This document shows positions 5,199-5,247 of a DNA stretch of 5,247 bases, piece after piece; the first letter of the stretch is position 1; each line of letters starts with the position of its first letter. Both the position numbers and the translations under genes were made by a program. This DNA comes from Dehalococcoidia bacterium (GTDB lineage Bacteria > Chloroflexota > Dehalococcoidia > GIF9 > AB-539-J10), in NCBI GenBank assembly GCA_030603265.1, contig JAUVYD010000124.1:1-5247 (forward strand), written 5' to 3'. The notes under the pieces are model-generated. The model did not search any database and was not told where the DNA came from. It was given only the letters and a program-made list of their open reading frames with translations.

Positions 5199-5247
5199 GC
5201 TGTGCTCGGCGAGGAAGTGATGGCCAAGGTGCCATCTCTTCTTGAGG
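5199..5247 (+). pseudogene. In-frame continuation of the URO-D-type gene after the amber codon (partial)
   Basis: Reading on in the same frame past the TAG gives AVLGEEVMAKVPSLLE, open to the window end. From family knowledge, the segment after '(D/I)KRxLxxG' normally reads like 'KEAVDxEVMxKVPxLLExGGY', so this is the missing C-terminal segment rather than spacer. The residue replaced by TAG is usually Lys or another charged or polar residue, one base away from AAG. The rest of the C-terminus lies outside the window. Confidence 0.7.

Overview
The window looks like a bacterial chromosome segment, moderately GC-rich by eye. It carries part of a TRAP-type solute transporter, a two-component regulatory pair, and a divergently transcribed gene of the uroporphyrinogen decarboxylase / corrinoid methyltransferase superfamily. 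A lipoprotein with an Ala/Pro/Glu-rich acidic linker, next to a NarL-type two-component system and a URO-D superfamily protein of the 'DSDGN...PLE.AAG' type, is typical of Chloroflexota (Dehalococcoidia- or SAR202-like genomes). That assignment is an inference from style, not a database result.

Layout, left to right. Positions 1-326 (minus) hold the N-terminal part of a TRAP small membrane subunit (DctQ type), cut by the window edge. Positions 417-1568 (minus) hold its solute-binding lipoprotein (DctP type), which is the first gene of the operon; the large permease (DctM) is expected beyond the left edge. The 90-bp gap between the two genes holds a nested, perfectly centred double dyad. Positions 1569-2192 are non-coding. 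They contain the binding-protein leader, a 101-bp MITE-like element with terminal inverted repeats and flanking CTAG, about 270 bp with nothing recognisable, and a strong 14-bp hairpin terminator that closes the two-component operon. Positions 2193-3314 (minus) encode a membrane histidine kinase of the HisKA_3/NarL class. Positions 3304-3999 (minus) encode its NarL/LuxR-type response regulator. The regulator is transcribed first, and the kinase start overlaps its end by 11 nt. Positions 4000-4190 are a divergent control region with a near-consensus promoter for the regulator-kinase operon on the minus strand. On the plus strand it has a perfect TATAAT with a poor -35, preceded by a 10-bp palindrome near -41. 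Positions 4191-5198 (plus) encode a URO-D superfamily protein whose frame is interrupted by an in-frame TAG. The same frame continues with family-like sequence to the window end.

Likely logic (inference): the kinase senses a membrane or cytoplasmic cue and phosphorylates the regulator. The regulator may act on the activator-dependent-looking divergent promoter of the methyltransferase-like gene, and possibly on the TRAP operon, which imports a small organic acid. I see no phage, CRISPR, toxin or defence system. The most unusual signals are the amber interruption, the MITE-like element, the nested intercistronic dyad and the architecture of the divergent promoter.
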